Positions 39,046 through 53,409 of a stretch of 64,000 nt of DNA are shown here, in pieces. Source of the stretch: Pseudomonas sp. BGr12. GTDB taxonomy: Bacteria > Pseudomonadota > Gammaproteobacteria > Pseudomonadales > Pseudomonadaceae. Below the pieces are notes generated by a model. The model was not told where the DNA came from. It did not search any database and saw only the letters and a program-made list of their open reading frames with translations. Where the stretch lies: positions 75,026-139,025 of the forward strand of contig NZ_JALRNF010000011.1 in the NCBI RefSeq assembly GCF_030272895.1, given 5' to 3'. Position 1 is the first letter of the stretch. Every line of letters starts with the position of its first letter. Position numbers and translations under genes: made by a program.

Positions 39046-40974
39046 TTACTGATCGTCGAAATACCGCTCATGCCAGTCCACCAGCGGCTGTGGCGAATTG
39101 AGCTTCTTCCCGTAGATCACCGAATACGACAGTACGTTCTGTACGTACTGGCGGGTTTCGTCGAACGGGATCGACTCGACCCAGACGTCGAAACTCAGGT
39201 GGTCGGCGCCACGCAGCCACTGGCGCACGCGGCCGGGGCCGGCGTTATAGGCGGCTGAAGCCAGAACCCGGTTGCCGTTGAACTGGCTGTGCACCTGGCT
39301 CAGGTAGGCAGCACCGAGCTGGATGTTCTTGTCCGGGTTGAACACCTGCGCCGGCGATGCCAGCGGGATGCTGAACTTGCGTGCCGTCTCCTTGGCGGTG
39401 GCCGGCATCAGTTGCATCAGGCCGCTGGCACCGACGCTGGAGCGGGCGTCTTCCATGAAGGCGCTTTCCTGGCGGGTAATGGCGAACACCCAGCTCGAGT
39501 GCAGGCCGCGGACCTTGGCTTCGCGCACCAGGGTGTCGCGATGGGCCATCGGGAAGCGGATGTCCAGGTCGTCCCAGTACTTGGCCTGGCTGATGGTGCG
39601 GATGGCCGGGAAGTACCAGCGCATGTCATAGGCCAGCTTGGCCTGGGCGACCATCTCGTCACGGTTGAAATGACGGCTGACGTGGTACCACTCGCGGCGA
39701 CCGTCGACGATCTGGCCGCGGGCGTGGAATTCCAGGGCGCGGCGGATGCCCGGGGTATTGCGCACCTTGTTCATCAGTGCCGGGCTCAGCACCAGTGGCT
39801 TGTTGTTCAGCTGGTATGGCGTCTTCGCCCGGTCGGCGGCGAGGAAGCCATAGAAGTCACGCTCGTTGGCGACAGTCTTGTACAGCAGCGGCACCTCAGG
39901 GTTCTTCGGTTGCGCCAGCTCCAGGCTGCGGGCCTGCCAGTAGCGCCAGCGGCTGCTGCTGGCCAGGTCCTGGGGCAGGCGCCGGGTCAGTTCGTAGGCA
40001 TCTTCCCAGCGACCCAGGCGCAACAGCAGGCGCAGGCGCCATTCGGTGACGGTGTTGTCACGCAGTTCGGGGTCGTAGCGGGTCATCAGGTCCAGCGCCC
40101 GCGGGTCGTAGCGGCGGGCCAGGGTCAGGCCGATTTCCCGGGCGATGGCGACCTTTTCGTCGCGGGAGAAATGCATGCGGTTGGCGTAGTCGTCGAGCAG
40201 GCCCATGGCCCGCTCCGGATCCTGGCGCGCCAGGCGGCGCAGGCCCAGGCTGACCACGTCGGACATGGCCTCGTTGACCGGTACGAAACGCCCGGGCTGA
40301 TTCAGCAGCTCCGGCCGCTGCGCCACGTCCACCAGCAGGCGCCCCTGTGGTGCCAGGGTAGTCAGGTCCCGGGTCAGGGCATTGGCCAGTGCGTAGTTGC
40401 GGGCCTGGGCGGCCAGCTTGGTGCGCGCCCAGCGCTTCTGCTCGGTGAGCTGGCCTTCAGCCGCCCAGCGGGCGAACAGGGCGTCGCAGGCGGCCGGTTG
40501 GGACTTGCCCACCAGCCAGAGTTTTTCCGCCGCGGCATAGCCTTCGGCGCGCTGGCCCTGGATCAGCAGGCGCTGGCCGTCGAGGCAATCGAGTTCGGTG
40601 AAGTTCAGCTTCGGGTCATAGTAACGGCTGAAGGTGTCCCATTCGCCGCGTTCGGCCAGCCAGCGCAGCCAGCGCAACTTCATCCAGTTGGCCTGGGGCA
40701 GGTCGCCGTGGGTGGCGAGAAATTTCTCGATTTCCGCGTTGCTGGCGGTTTTCAGCCGGGCGGTGAGTTCGTCGTAGGCCAGGTAGGGCGTCAGCGGGTA
40801 GTCGCGCAGCGCCTGGGCGTAGCGCAGGTACGGGCCCTTGTCGCCCTTGGCCAGGGCGCGCTTGGCCTCATCGTAGTACTGGCGTTGTACGGTGATATCG
40901 GTGGCCTGGGCGACGCTGGCCGCAGAGGCCGAGAGAAGCAGGCAGGAAACAAGACTGAACAGGCGGCTGCGCAT
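39046..40974 (-). CDS. slt: soluble lytic murein transglycosylase
   Basis: Periplasmic enzyme of 642 residues that cleaves peptidoglycan with formation of 1,6-anhydromuramic ends. Signal peptide about 1-24 (MRSRLFSLVSCLLLSASAAS). A long alpha-helical U/L superhelix domain covers about 25-470, then the goose-lysozyme-like domain with ITRQESAFMEDARSSVGASGLMQLMPATA, where Glu503 is the catalytic acid. ATG 40974 was chosen as the signal peptide start. Monocistronic; divergent from uup. Confidence 0.95.
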   Translation of the reverse strand: MRSRLFSLVSCLLLSASAASVAQATDITVQRQYYDEAKRALAKGDKGPYLRYAQALRDYPLTPYLAYDELTARLKTASNAEIEKFLATHGDLPQANWMKLRWLRWLAERGEWDTFSRYYDPKLNFTELDCLDGQRLLIQGQRAEGYAAAEKLWLVGKSQPAACDALFARWAAEGQLTEQKRWARTKLAAQARNYALANALTRDLTTLAPQGRLLVDVAQRPELLNQPGRFVPVNEAMSDVVSLGLRRLARQDPERAMGLLDDYANRMHFSRDEKVAIAREIGLTLARRYDPRALDLMTRYDPELRDNTVTEWRLRLLLRLGRWEDAYELTRRLPQDLASSSRWRYWQARSLELAQPKNPEVPLLYKTVANERDFYGFLAADRAKTPYQLNNKPLVLSPALMNKVRNTPGIRRALEFHARGQIVDGRREWYHVSRHFNRDEMVAQAKLAYDMRWYFPAIRTISQAKYWDDLDIRFPMAHRDTLVREAKVRGLHSSWVFAITRQESAFMEDARSSVGASGLMQLMPATAKETARKFSIPLASPAQVFNPDKNIQLGAAYLSQVHSQFNGNRVLASAAYNAGPGRVRQWLRGADHLSFDVWVESIPFDETRQYVQNVLSYSVIYGKKLNSPQPLVDWHERYFDDQ

Positions 40975-41195
40975 GAGACTTCCGGGCAGTTTGACCATGA
41001 AAAGTGACGGCGAAGCCAGCACTGTTGAAATACATTGCTTAAGCTTAGCCGTTTGCCGCAGGCGGATGAAAGCATTGTGCTTGTATCGAGTTGTTTATTG
41101 GACGGGCTGTCGTGGGAGTATTCCGTAGGATCGCCTGCTTAATGTGAAGCGGGCCCAAGTCGGGTAGAATGCGCGCCCGGTTTTTGGAGAAGATC

Positions 41196-43118
<1,923 letters not shown>

Positions 43119-43125
43119 GGACAGG

Positions 43126-43153
43126 GGCCCGGCGCATGAGCCTGCGCCGGGCC
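43126..43153. repeat. GC-rich hairpin between convergent uup and universal stress gene
   Basis: GGCCCGGCGC and GCGCCGGGCC, a perfect 10-base-pair stem with an 8-base loop, between the two stop codons. No T-run follows on either side, so it may be a transcription barrier or processing site rather than a standard terminator. Confidence 0.6.
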
Positions 43154-43160
43154 TCGAACG

Positions 43161-43601
43161 TTACTCTTTTTTCTGCAGGCGCACGGCCAGCACATCGCAA
43201 GGTGCGCCGTGCAGCACGTCGTTGGCGGTGGAACCCAGCAGCAGGGCGAGACCGTGGCGGCCATGGCTGCCGACCACGATCAGGTCGCATTGCTGGTCCT
43301 TGGCCAGCTGGTGGATTTCCTGGCGTGGCTGGCCGTAGGTCAGGTGCGAGTCGCCCTTGTTGATTTCCGGGTACTTGTTGAACAGGCGCTCCATGCGCTC
43401 CTTGGCCTGGTCGAACTGCTGCTGTTGCAGCTGCGAAAGGTCCATTGGCACATCGCCGCCAAAGGCCATGGCCATGGGCTCGACGATATGCACCAGGGAG
43501 ACCTTGGTACCGGTGGGGGCGGCCAGTTCGCGGGCGCGCTTGATGACCGGATCGCATTCTTCGGTCAGGTCGACGGCAACCAGTATGTGTTCGTAGGGCA
43601 T
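43161..43601 (-). CDS. universal stress protein UspA family
   Basis: Single-domain Usp protein of 146 residues. N-terminus MPYEHILVAVDLTEECDPVI, and the ATP-binding loop VVGSHGRHGLALLLGSTAN matches the G-2x-G-9x-G(S/T) motif of nucleotide-binding Usps. Role in stress survival is inferred from the family. Convergent with uup. Confidence 0.93.
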   Translation of the reverse strand: MPYEHILVAVDLTEECDPVIKRARELAAPTGTKVSLVHIVEPMAMAFGGDVPMDLSQLQQQQFDQAKERMERLFNKYPEINKGDSHLTYGQPRQEIHQLAKDQQCDLIVVGSHGRHGLALLLGSTANDVLHGAPCDVLAVRLQKKE

Positions 43602-43710
43602 GAGTAGCTCTCCTGACAGTCGCGATTATTCAAGTATGGTCGGTTTCAGGCTGATCGCTTGCAACCCCGGCTAACCAGCTCATTTGCAACGCTTTATGGG
43701 AACAACAGAT

Positions 43711-44148
43711 ATGACGGTCTGGCTAGTGGTGTCAATCCTTGCGCTGATTCTCAGCCCCCTGGCCTGGCTGCGTCCTTCGCGCAACCAGAGTGGTCGGATG
43801 GCCCTGCGCATGGAAGCCCGGCGCATGGGCCTGAACATGCAACTGGCGCCCCAGGAGTGGCCACACTGGCTGCCCAAGGAGCCGCCAAGCCCGTGCGCGC
43901 AGTACCTGCAACCCCGGCGCCAGGGGCGCGCAGACAGCTGGAGTTACTGGCAGACCACACCAGGCACCTGGCTCAATCAATGGCGCGAACCCTGCGCCGA
44001 TCCCGTCCTTGCCGAGCAGTTCGCTCGCCTGCCCGAGAGCGTCTACAAGGTCGAAGCCGGCCCGCAGATGATTGCCCTGTTCTGGGGCGAACGGGGTGAA
44101 AAAGCTGTGTTGCAGGATATTGCCGCAGTGCTGAAGGCCCTGGCCTGA
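43711..44148 (+). CDS. inner-membrane-anchored protein of unknown function
   Basis: Protein of 145 residues beginning MTVWLVVSILALILSPLAWL, an N-terminal membrane anchor with a short periplasmic or cytosolic tail order that is unclear. The remainder is soluble, rich in Trp, Pro and Gln (WPHWLPKEPPSPCAQYL, WSYWQTTPGTWLNQWRE). No known family recognised; seems conserved in pseudomonads beside fadBA. Start could also be the ATG at 43696; neither has a strong ribosome binding site. Confidence 0.75.
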   Translation: MTVWLVVSILALILSPLAWLRPSRNQSGRMALRMEARRMGLNMQLAPQEWPHWLPKEPPSPCAQYLQPRRQGRADSWSYWQTTPGTWLNQWREPCADPVLAEQFARLPESVYKVEAGPQMIALFWGERGEKAVLQDIAAVLKALA

Positions 44149-44156
44149 CCGCGCTC

Positions 44157-44186
44157 AATAAAAAGCCCGATTCACGCATCGGGCAG
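44157..44186 (-). terminator. minus-strand intrinsic terminator with no annotated gene
   Basis: On the minus strand GCCCGAT, loop GCGTGA, ATCGGGC, then TTTTTATT. The U-tract is only on the minus side. No minus-strand gene lies upstream of it. Confidence 0.85.
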
Positions 44187-44466
44187 ACGGGCCAGGCAGG
44201 CCGGTAGAGTTTTCGATTCCCTCCCCAGTGTAGCGGGTTCCCTGCTGCGCGCTGATCCTTCACATCCGTTGTGCACACTGGCAGGCGTTGATCCGCTGCC
44301 GGTGCATGTAAGCCTTTGACCACTATCGCCGGCATGAATACGGCGTGATCACGGCTGGCCGGGTTTGCTCGCGCATGGCGAAAAATGACCGCAAAGTCGC
44401 GTTTTCACACAGCTTTCGGGCATTTGACAACGGCGATCTTTTCGTTGAATGTGTGCATACCCAAAT

Positions 44467-44493
44467 CAAACGGGCGTATGAATTGAGCGTTTG
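44467..44493. promoter_or_regulatory. imperfect PsrA-like operators before fadBA
   Basis: CAAACGGGCGTATG (one mismatch to CAAAC-N4-GTTTG) and the adjoining GAATTGAGCGTTTG (two or three mismatches) resemble the PsrA box. PsrA is known in Pseudomonas to repress fadBA5. Confidence 0.5.
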
Positions 44494-44644
44494 TATTATC
44501 GGACTGCTCTTACAGACATCCCGACTATCGCGCTGACGGGTGTGCCTGGCGCAAGGATTCGGCACTACACGGCTTCTGGCCGGCCGGGTCTTTCACCAGC
44601 GATCGGCGTGTACAGTTCAGCTTCCATATCGTGGAGATCAGTTG

Positions 44645-47997
<3,353 letters not shown>

Positions 47998-48015
47998 GCG
48001 TTTCGCGGGTGGAAG

Positions 48016-48040
48016 CCGGGGCCTGGTGCCCCGGTTTTTT
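48016..48040 (+). terminator. intrinsic terminator of fadBA
   Basis: CCGGGGC, loop, GCCCCGG, then TTTTTTG. Six T residues. Confidence 0.95.
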
Positions 48041-48078
48041 GTTTTGTGCCGCAAATTTTTTTCAAGAGGGTGAGCAAC

Positions 48079-48330
48079 ATGCAGATACAACCAGGCGTAT
48101 ACCGTCATTACAAGGGGCCTGAGTATCGTGTGTTCGGCACTGCGCGTCATTCCGAGACCGAGGAATGGGTAGTGTTCTATCAGGCCCTGTATGGCGATTT
48201 CGGTCTTTGGGTGCGGCCGCTTTCCATGTTCATGGAGTCGGTCGAGGTTGACGGCGAGCAAGTGCCGCGCTTTGCTTTGGTCAAGGCTGAAACCGAGCTG
48301 TTCACCCGGCCCGATGCCGAGGGTGGCTAG
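48079..48330 (+). CDS. DUF1653 family small protein
   Basis: Protein of 83 residues with the DUF1653 pattern IQPGVYRHYKGPEYRVFGTARHSETEEWVVFYQALYGDFGLWVRPLSMF. Beta-rich, cytosolic; function unknown. ATG 48079 follows GAGGGTGAGC. The upstream in-frame ATG at 48046 lies in the fadA terminator tail. Located between fadA and topA in pseudomonads. Confidence 0.9.
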   Translation: MQIQPGVYRHYKGPEYRVFGTARHSETEEWVVFYQALYGDFGLWVRPLSMFMESVEVDGEQVPRFALVKAETELFTRPDAEGG

Positions 48331-48430
48331 CGCCTCGCGCTTGACCTCACTCTGTTGCCACTATATATAGCGGTGCCGCGTCAGGTACCTGCCGTGTTTT
48401 TATTTTCAGTATTCAGGAATTTTCCGATCC

Positions 48431-51043
48431 ATGGGCAAATCGCTGGTCATTGTGGAATCCCCGGCTAAGGCCAAGACCATCAACAAGTACCTGGGCAGCC
48501 AGTACGTGGTGAAGTCGAGTATCGGCCATATCCGAGACCTGCCTACCAGCGGTTCGGCCAGCGCCAGCAAGGAACCTGCCGCCAAGCGTGGCAAGGCCGC
48601 CGCCGGCGAGGCACCGGCCCTGTCGCCAAAGGAAAAGGCGCGCAAGCAACTGGTCGCGCGCATGGGGGTTGATCCGGACCACGGCTGGAAAGCCAAGTAC
48701 GAGATCCTCCCGGGCAAGGAAAAGGTCATCGACGAACTGCGTCGCCTGGCCAAGGATGCCGACACCATCTATCTCGCAACCGACTTGGATCGCGAGGGGG
48801 AAGCCATCGCCTGGCACCTGCGCGAAGCCATCGGTGGTGACGACAGCCGATACAAGCGCGTGGTGTTCAACGAAATTACCAAGAAAGCCATCCAGGAAGC
48901 CTTCTCGCAGCCGGGCGAGCTGGATATCGACCGTGTCAACGCCCAGCAGGCCCGTCGCTTCCTCGATCGCGTGGTCGGCTACATGGTCTCGCCACTGCTG
49001 TGGGCCAAGATCGCCCGTGGCCTGTCTGCCGGTCGCGTGCAGTCGGTGGCGGTGAAGCTGGTGGTCGAGCGCGAGCGCGAGATCCGTGCCTTCATCCCGG
49101 AAGAATACTGGGAAGTACATGCCGACCTTGGCACTGCCAAGGATGCCAAGGTGCGCTTCGAAGTGGCGCGGGAGAAGGGCGAAGCCTTCAAGCCGCTCAA
49201 CGAAGCCCAGGCCATGGCCGCCCTGGAGAAGCTCAAAGCTTCCAGCTACAGCGTTGCCAAGCGTGAAGACCGTCCGACCAGCAGCAAGCCGTCGGCACCG
49301 TTCATTACCTCCACCCTGCAGCAGGCCGCGAGCAACCGCCTGGGCTTCGGGGTGAAGAAGACCATGATGATGGCCCAGCGTCTGTACGAAGCCGGCTACA
49401 TCACCTATATGCGTACCGACTCGACCAACCTTTCGGTCGATGCGGTGGAAATGGCCCGTACCTACATCGAGAACGAGTTCGGCAAGAAGTACCTGCCGCA
49501 AGAGCCGATCGTCTACGGCAGCAAGGAGGGGGCCCAGGAGGCGCACGAAGCGATTCGTCCTTCCGACGTCAACACCCACCCGACCAAGCTCAGCGGCATG
49601 GAGCGTGACGCCGAGCGTCTGTACGAGCTGATCTGGCGCCAATTCCTGGCCTGCCAGATGCCGCCGGCGCAGTACCTGTCGACCACGGTCAGCGTCATGG
49701 CTGGCGACTTCGAGCTGCGCGCCAAGGGCCGTATCCTCAAGTTCGACGGTTACACCCGTGTGCTGCCGCAACAGAGCAAGCCGGGCGACGACGACGTGCT
49801 GCCGGAAATGAACCAGGGCGAAGTGCTCAAGCTGATCCAGCTCGACCCGAGCCAGCACTTCACCAAGCCGCCGGCGCGTTACTCCGAGGCCAGCCTGGTC
49901 AAGGAAATGGAAAAGCGCGGCATCGGCCGGCCTTCCACCTACGCGGCGATCATCTCGACCATCCAGGACCGCGGTTATGTGACCCTGCACAACCGTCGCT
50001 TCTACTCCGAGAAGATGGGCGACATCGTCACCGAGCGCCTGTCCGAGAGCTTCTCCAACCTCATGGACTACGGCTTTACCGCCGGCATGGAAGAGAACCT
50101 CGATGACGTGGCCCAGGGCGAGCGCGACTGGAAAAACGTGCTGGACGAGTTCTACGGCGATTTCAGCAACAAGCTGAAAGTGGCCGAAGACAGCGAAAAG
50201 GGCATGCGCGCCAATCAGCCGACCCTGACCAACATCCCCTGCAAGGATTGCGGTCGGCCGATGATGATCCGCACCGCCTCCACCGGTGTGTTCCTCGGCT
50301 GCTCGGGCTACAGCCTGCCGCCCAAGGAACGCTGCAAGGCCACCGTCAACCTGGTCCCGGGCGATGAAATCGCCGCCGACGACGAAGGTGAGTCGGAATC
50401 GCGCGTGCTGCTGGGCAAGCATCGCTGCCCGATCTGCTCCACGGCCATGGATGCCTACTTGCTCGACGAGAAGCGCAAGCTGCACATCTGCGGTAATAAC
50501 CCGGATTGCACCGGCTACGAGATCGAAGAGGGCAACTACCGCATCAAGGGCTACGAAGGTCCGAGCCTGGAGTGCGACAAGTGCGGCAGCGAAATGCAGC
50601 TCAAGACCGGCCGTTTCGGCAAGTTCTTCGGTTGCACCAATACCGAGTGCAAGAACACCCGCAAGCTGCTCAAGAGCGGCGAGGCGGCGCCGCCGAAGAT
50701 GGACGCGGTGAAAATGCCGGAGCTCAAGTGCGAGAAGGTCAACGACACCTACGTGCTGCGTGACGGCGCTTCGGGCCTGTTCCTGGCGGCCAGCCAGTTC
50801 CCGAAAAACCGTGAAACCCGTGCACCGCTGGTGATCGAGATCATCCCGCACAAGGATGAGATCGATCCGAAGTACCACTTCCTCTGCGAAGCGCCGAAGA
50901 AGGATCCGGAAGGCCGTCCGGCGGTGATCCGCTACAGCCGCAAGACCAAGGAGCAGTACGTGCAGACCGAAGTCGACGGCAAGCCGACCGGCTGGCGTGC
51001 CTTCTACGACGGCAATGCCTGGAAGGTCGAAGACAAGCGCTGA
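48431..51043 (+). CDS. topA: DNA topoisomerase I
   Basis: Type IA topoisomerase of 870 residues that relaxes negative supercoils. Toprim domain at 1-150 ([35 protein letters not shown]). Active-site Tyr326 is in [10 protein letters not shown]. Three C-terminal zinc-finger repeats: [34 protein letters not shown] and [16 protein letters not shown]. An insertion of Ala, Lys and Pro residues near 40-65 ([19 protein letters not shown]) is a lineage feature. Single gene. Confidence 0.97.
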   Translation: MGKSLVIVESPAKAKTINKYLGSQYVVKSSIGHIRDLPTSGSASASKEPAAKRGKAAAGEAPALSPKEKARKQLVARMGVDPDHGWKAKYEILPGKEKVIDELRRLAKDADTIYLATDLDREGEAIAWHLREAIGGDDSRYKRVVFNEITKKAIQEAFSQPGELDIDRVNAQQARRFLDRVVGYMVSPLLWAKIARGLSAGRVQSVAVKLVVEREREIRAFIPEEYWEVHADLGTAKDAKVRFEVAREKGEAFKPLNEAQAMAALEKLKASSYSVAKREDRPTSSKPSAPFITSTLQQAASNRLGFGVKKTMMMAQRLYEAGYITYMRTDSTNLSVDAVEMARTYIENEFGKKYLPQEPIVYGSKEGAQEAHEAIRPSDVNTHPTKLSGMERDAERLYELIWRQFLACQMPPAQYLSTTVSVMAGDFELRAKGRILKFDGYTRVLPQQSKPGDDDVLPEMNQGEVLKLIQLDPSQHFTKPPARYSEASLVKEMEKRGIGRPSTYAAIISTIQDRGYVTLHNRRFYSEKMGDIVTERLSESFSNLMDYGFTAGMEENLDDVAQGERDWKNVLDEFYGDFSNKLKVAEDSEKGMRANQPTLTNIPCKDCGRPMMIRTASTGVFLGCSGYSLPPKERCKATVNLVPGDEIAADDEGESESRVLLGKHRCPICSTAMDAYLLDEKRKLHICGNNPDCTGYEIEEGNYRIKGYEGPSLECDKCGSEMQLKTGRFGKFFGCTNTECKNTRKLLKSGEAAPPKMDAVKMPELKCEKVNDTYVLRDGASGLFLAASQFPKNRETRAPLVIEIIPHKDEIDPKYHFLCEAPKKDPEGRPAVIRYSRKTKEQYVQTEVDGKPTGWRAFYDGNAWKVEDKR

Positions 51044-51058
51044 CCTCAGGTAGGCCCA

Positions 51059-51121
51059 ATCGCGGGGCAAGCCCGCTCCCACAGGCATTAAAACCTGTGG
51101 GAGCGGGCTTGCCCCGCGATG
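51059..51121. repeat. REPIN with minimal centre
   Basis: ATCGCGGGGCAAGCCCGCTC and its complement are separated by only about 14 bases (ACAGGCATTAAAACCTGT, itself partly palindromic), giving an almost uninterrupted long hairpin right after topA. Confidence 0.95.
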
Positions 51122-51184
51122 CTTTTCAGGTACGCACTAGTGTAAATTGATAGGCCGCCTTGCAGCCTTTCGGAGGGCACCCAG

Positions 51185-51706
51185 ATGGCCCAGGAACTCT
51201 ATACCCGCACCAATCAGAAAATTTACTTTGCCGGGCTCGCCCTCGAAGCCATGGGCAAGGCGCAGGACAGCCGGGCGATGAACGCCCAGGCCCTGATCCA
51301 GGCCGAGCGCGAATCGGCGCTGTTTCACCTGTACGGTGCTCTGCTCGGGCTCTGCCACGAAATTGCCGGCTTCTACCGCTTGCCCCAGGCCGGTGCTCCG
51401 CGTGCCGAGCTGCTGCTGACCCGAGAAGTGCTGGAGGCCGTGGCCATTCCGGAAATGGCCGAGCTGGTCGAACTGGCCAAGCAGCGTGAGACCTGGTTGG
51501 CGCAACTGCTAGCAGCTTATGCCGATTTGTTCCGACCGCCGGTCGCGAAAAAAACAGCGAAAACCGATGTCACCCAGCCGCTGATTCAGGCCGTGAGCCT
51601 GGACGAGCCCGAAGCGACGCCACTTTCGCGGGAAGAGCTGGAGAGCTGGCGGCAGAACCTCAAGGGCCTGACCGTGCGTTTTCGTGAAGGCTTGAGTGAG
51701 TGCTGA
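51185..51706 (+). CDS. DUF6586-like protein of unknown function
   Basis: Protein of 173 residues, mostly helical, cytosolic. Start MAQELYTRTNQKIYFAGLALEAMGKAQDS. It is a conserved neighbour of the sulA-lexA region in pseudomonads; it carries no recognised catalytic motif. A 51-base gap separates it from the next small gene on the same strand, so they may be cotranscribed. Confidence 0.82.
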   Translation: MAQELYTRTNQKIYFAGLALEAMGKAQDSRAMNAQALIQAERESALFHLYGALLGLCHEIAGFYRLPQAGAPRAELLLTREVLEAVAIPEMAELVELAKQRETWLAQLLAAYADLFRPPVAKKTAKTDVTQPLIQAVSLDEPEATPLSREELESWRQNLKGLTVRFREGLSEC

Positions 51707-51756
51707 TCGAGGCGGTCGCTGGTACAATGGCGACCTTTCGTGGAGAACTGCCCCTT

Positions 51757-51990
51757 ATGCCAACGTCCTTTCTAGAAATTGTCGAGTTGCCTGATGGCCG
51801 GATCGAGCTGCGCCGTGCCGAGGACGAAGGCTCCCTGGTAACCCTGGATTTCTCCGAGGACGCCAAGGCGTTCCTGCAAGGTCAACACGTCGAAGTGGCC
51901 AAAGCCATGCTCAGCGTTGGCGTGCAGATGGCCGGCAAACTGGTGGAAGGCGATATCGAGCGGGACGAAGGGCCACGCGTCCTGCATTGA
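51757..51990 (+). CDS. conserved small protein of unknown function
   Basis: Protein of 77 residues, starting MPTSFLEIVELPDGRIELRRAEDEG with TGGAGAA before ATG 51757. Acidic, probably beta-hairpin then helix (SEDAKAFLQGQHVEVAKAMLSVGVQMAGKL). No family recognised. Next to the DUF6586 gene on the same strand. Confidence 0.82.
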   Translation: MPTSFLEIVELPDGRIELRRAEDEGSLVTLDFSEDAKAFLQGQHVEVAKAMLSVGVQMAGKLVEGDIERDEGPRVLH

Positions 51991-52055
51991 TCGTCCGGCG
52001 TGGCTTCCTCGTCCTGAGGAAGCCTGGCGAACCCCATTTCAAGCACCCCTGAATA

Positions 52056-52550
52056 TCAGCCGAGGCGGATGTTCAGGCTTTGTGCGTCTCCGGCACGGGC
52101 GGCATTGCTCAGTTGCTGGCGGGCGCTGCTGCTGACCGTGTTCAGCCAGCTGACCACGGTGTGGCTACGACCCAGGCGCAGGGCGTCGCAGGCTAGCTGC
52201 AGGGCACTCTGGTTGCCGCGTGGTTGCAGCAGCAGGATGCGCTCGCGGTTCAGGCCGGCGTCGCGTAGCCAGGCGTGGGTGAGGCTGGCGGGCGGGGCGA
52301 TCAGGGTCAGCCAGCGGGCGTCCTGTTCTTCACTCAACTCGCTCAGTTCACGCAGCATGGGTGCCAGTAGGCTCTGGCAGCTACCCAGTGCGCCACGAAA
52401 GGACAGCTCGCTGAACACCTGGGACGCGCCAGGGTGTGGCGCGGGCTTGGCGGCTTTCAGTCCGGGCAGGACCGGCTGGGCCAGGAATGCTTCGAACAGA
52501 GGCAATTGCGCTGGCTGTTGTACTTTCTGTGACGCAGGGGGGAACTGCAT
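52056..52550 (-). CDS. sulA: SOS cell division inhibitor SulA
   Basis: FtsZ inhibitor of 164 residues induced by DNA damage. The RecA-like-fold region FSELSFRGALGSCQSLLAPML and WLTLIAPPASLTHAWLRDAGLNRERILLLQPRGNQSALQLACDALRLGRSHTVVSWL matches SulA. It starts 10 bases after the stop of lexA, so it is transcribed from the lexA promoter, the standard order in Pseudomonas. No own LexA box seen. Confidence 0.93.
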   Translation of the reverse strand: MQFPPASQKVQQPAQLPLFEAFLAQPVLPGLKAAKPAPHPGASQVFSELSFRGALGSCQSLLAPMLRELSELSEEQDARWLTLIAPPASLTHAWLRDAGLNRERILLLQPRGNQSALQLACDALRLGRSHTVVSWLNTVSSSARQQLSNAARAGDAQSLNIRLG

Positions 52551-52560
52551 GACGCCTCCT

Positions 52561-53169
52561 TTATCGACGTATGACGCCGACACTCAAGCCTTCGATCACC
52601 AGTTCCTGCTCTTTCAGGTCGACTTCGATCGGGGCGAATTCGGGGTTTTCAGCAATCAGCCAGACTTTGCTGCCTTCACGTTTGAAGCGCTTGACCGTGA
52701 CCTCGTCACCCAGGCGGGCGACCACGATCTGGCCGTTGCGGGCCTCGCGGCAGGTGTGCACGGCGAGCAGGTCGCCATCGACGATGCCGACGTCCTTCAT
52801 GCTCATGCCGTGAACCCGCAGCAGGTAGTCGGCACGGGGATGGAAGAAGGCCGGGTTGATGTTGCAGGATTCCTCGATGTGCTGCTGGGCGAGGATGGGT
52901 GCGCCCGCGGCGACGCGACCGATGATCGGCAGGCCGCTGTCCTCGGCCTTGGCCTCGAGGCCCGGGATGCGGATGCCGCGGGAGGCGCCCGGAGTCATCT
53001 CGATCGCACCCTTGCGGGCCAGGGCCTTGAGGTGCTCCTCGGCGGCATTGGGCGACTTGAAGCCCAGCTCCTGGGCGATTTCCGCACGGGTGGGCGGGAA
53101 GCCGTTGTCTTCCAGGCAGCGCTTGATAAAAGCCAGAATCTCAGCTTGGCGTGGCGTCAGTTTTAGCAT
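52561..53169 (-). CDS. lexA: SOS repressor LexA
   Basis: Repressor/autoprotease of 202 residues. Winged helix at about 1-70 ([30 protein letters not shown]), self-cleavage site Ala88-Gly89 in RVAAGAP, catalytic Ser123 (HGMSMKDVG) and Lys160 (VTVKRF). It blocks SOS genes until RecA stimulates its cleavage. Operon with sulA. Confidence 0.98.
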   Translation of the reverse strand: MLKLTPRQAEILAFIKRCLEDNGFPPTRAEIAQELGFKSPNAAEEHLKALARKGAIEMTPGASRGIRIPGLEAKAEDSGLPIIGRVAAGAPILAQQHIEESCNINPAFFHPRADYLLRVHGMSMKDVGIVDGDLLAVHTCREARNGQIVVARLGDEVTVKRFKREGSKVWLIAENPEFAPIEVDLKEQELVIEGLSVGVIRR

Positions 53170-53179
53170 GTCGATCGCT

Positions 53180-53195
53180 CTGTCTTTTTATACAG
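53180..53195. promoter_or_regulatory. LexA box 1 of lexA
   Basis: CTGTCTTTTTATACAG: CTG-N10-CAG, 11 bases before the lexA start codon. Confidence 0.88.
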
Positions 53196-53198
53196 TGA

Positions 53199-53214
53199 CT
53201 GTAATTATATACAG
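53199..53214. promoter_or_regulatory. LexA box 2 of lexA
   Basis: CTGTAATTATATACAG: perfect CTG-N10-CAG, 3 bases from the first box, giving autoregulation of lexA-sulA. Confidence 0.9.
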
Positions 53215-53222
53215 TAAGTGGT

Positions 53223-53308
53223 GAGCTGCAAGCGGCTAGCTTCAAGAAAAAGCGGGGAACGGCAGCGCTTGTGGCTTACAGCTTGCAGCTTGTGGCTTGC
53301 AGCTGTGA
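53223..53308. repeat. AGCTTGCAG-type repeat cluster
   Basis: Two tandem 21-base copies at 53267-53287 (GCTTGTGGCTTACAGCTTGC) and 53288-53308 (GCTTGTGGCTTGCAGCTGTG), with an inverted copy-like stretch GAGCTGCAAGCGGCTAGCTT at 53224. Such AGCTTG-rich repeats recur in Pseudomonas intergenic regions. Confidence 0.75.
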
Positions 53309-53349
53309 TTTAATAGCTGACCGGGTGGCCGCAAAACGGCTGTGTGGAC

Positions 53350-53394
53350 TTGACAAATCAGTGCTTTGAAACGTATGTTTCAAACAAGTGTTTG
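53350..53394 (+). promoter_or_regulatory. psrA promoter with two tandem PsrA operators
   Basis: A perfect -35 TTGACA at 53350-53355 is followed by GAAACGTATGTTTC (53368-53381) and CAAACAAGTGTTTG (53381-53394), both fitting (G/C)AAAC-N4-GTTT(G/C). The first overlaps the -10 (TATGTT), the layout for autorepression. Confidence 0.88.
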
Positions 53395-53409
53395 TCAGGC
53401 GGAGTAGTC

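Larger units (their letters stand above)
44149..44644. other. fadBA upstream region, about 500 bases without a gene
   Basis: Holds a minus-strand intrinsic terminator at 44157-44186, a candidate small RNA to its right, the fadBA promoter, and two imperfect PsrA-like boxes at 44467-44493. A TATTAT at 44494-44499 could be the -10. The short minus-strand open frame at 44323-44565 lacks a good start context and looks spurious. Confidence 0.6.

Noticed and set aside
44323-44565. 80-residue minus-strand frame upstream of fadB
   Set aside because: No ribosome site or recognisable fold and overlaps the fadBA promoter; the RNA is more likely non-coding.
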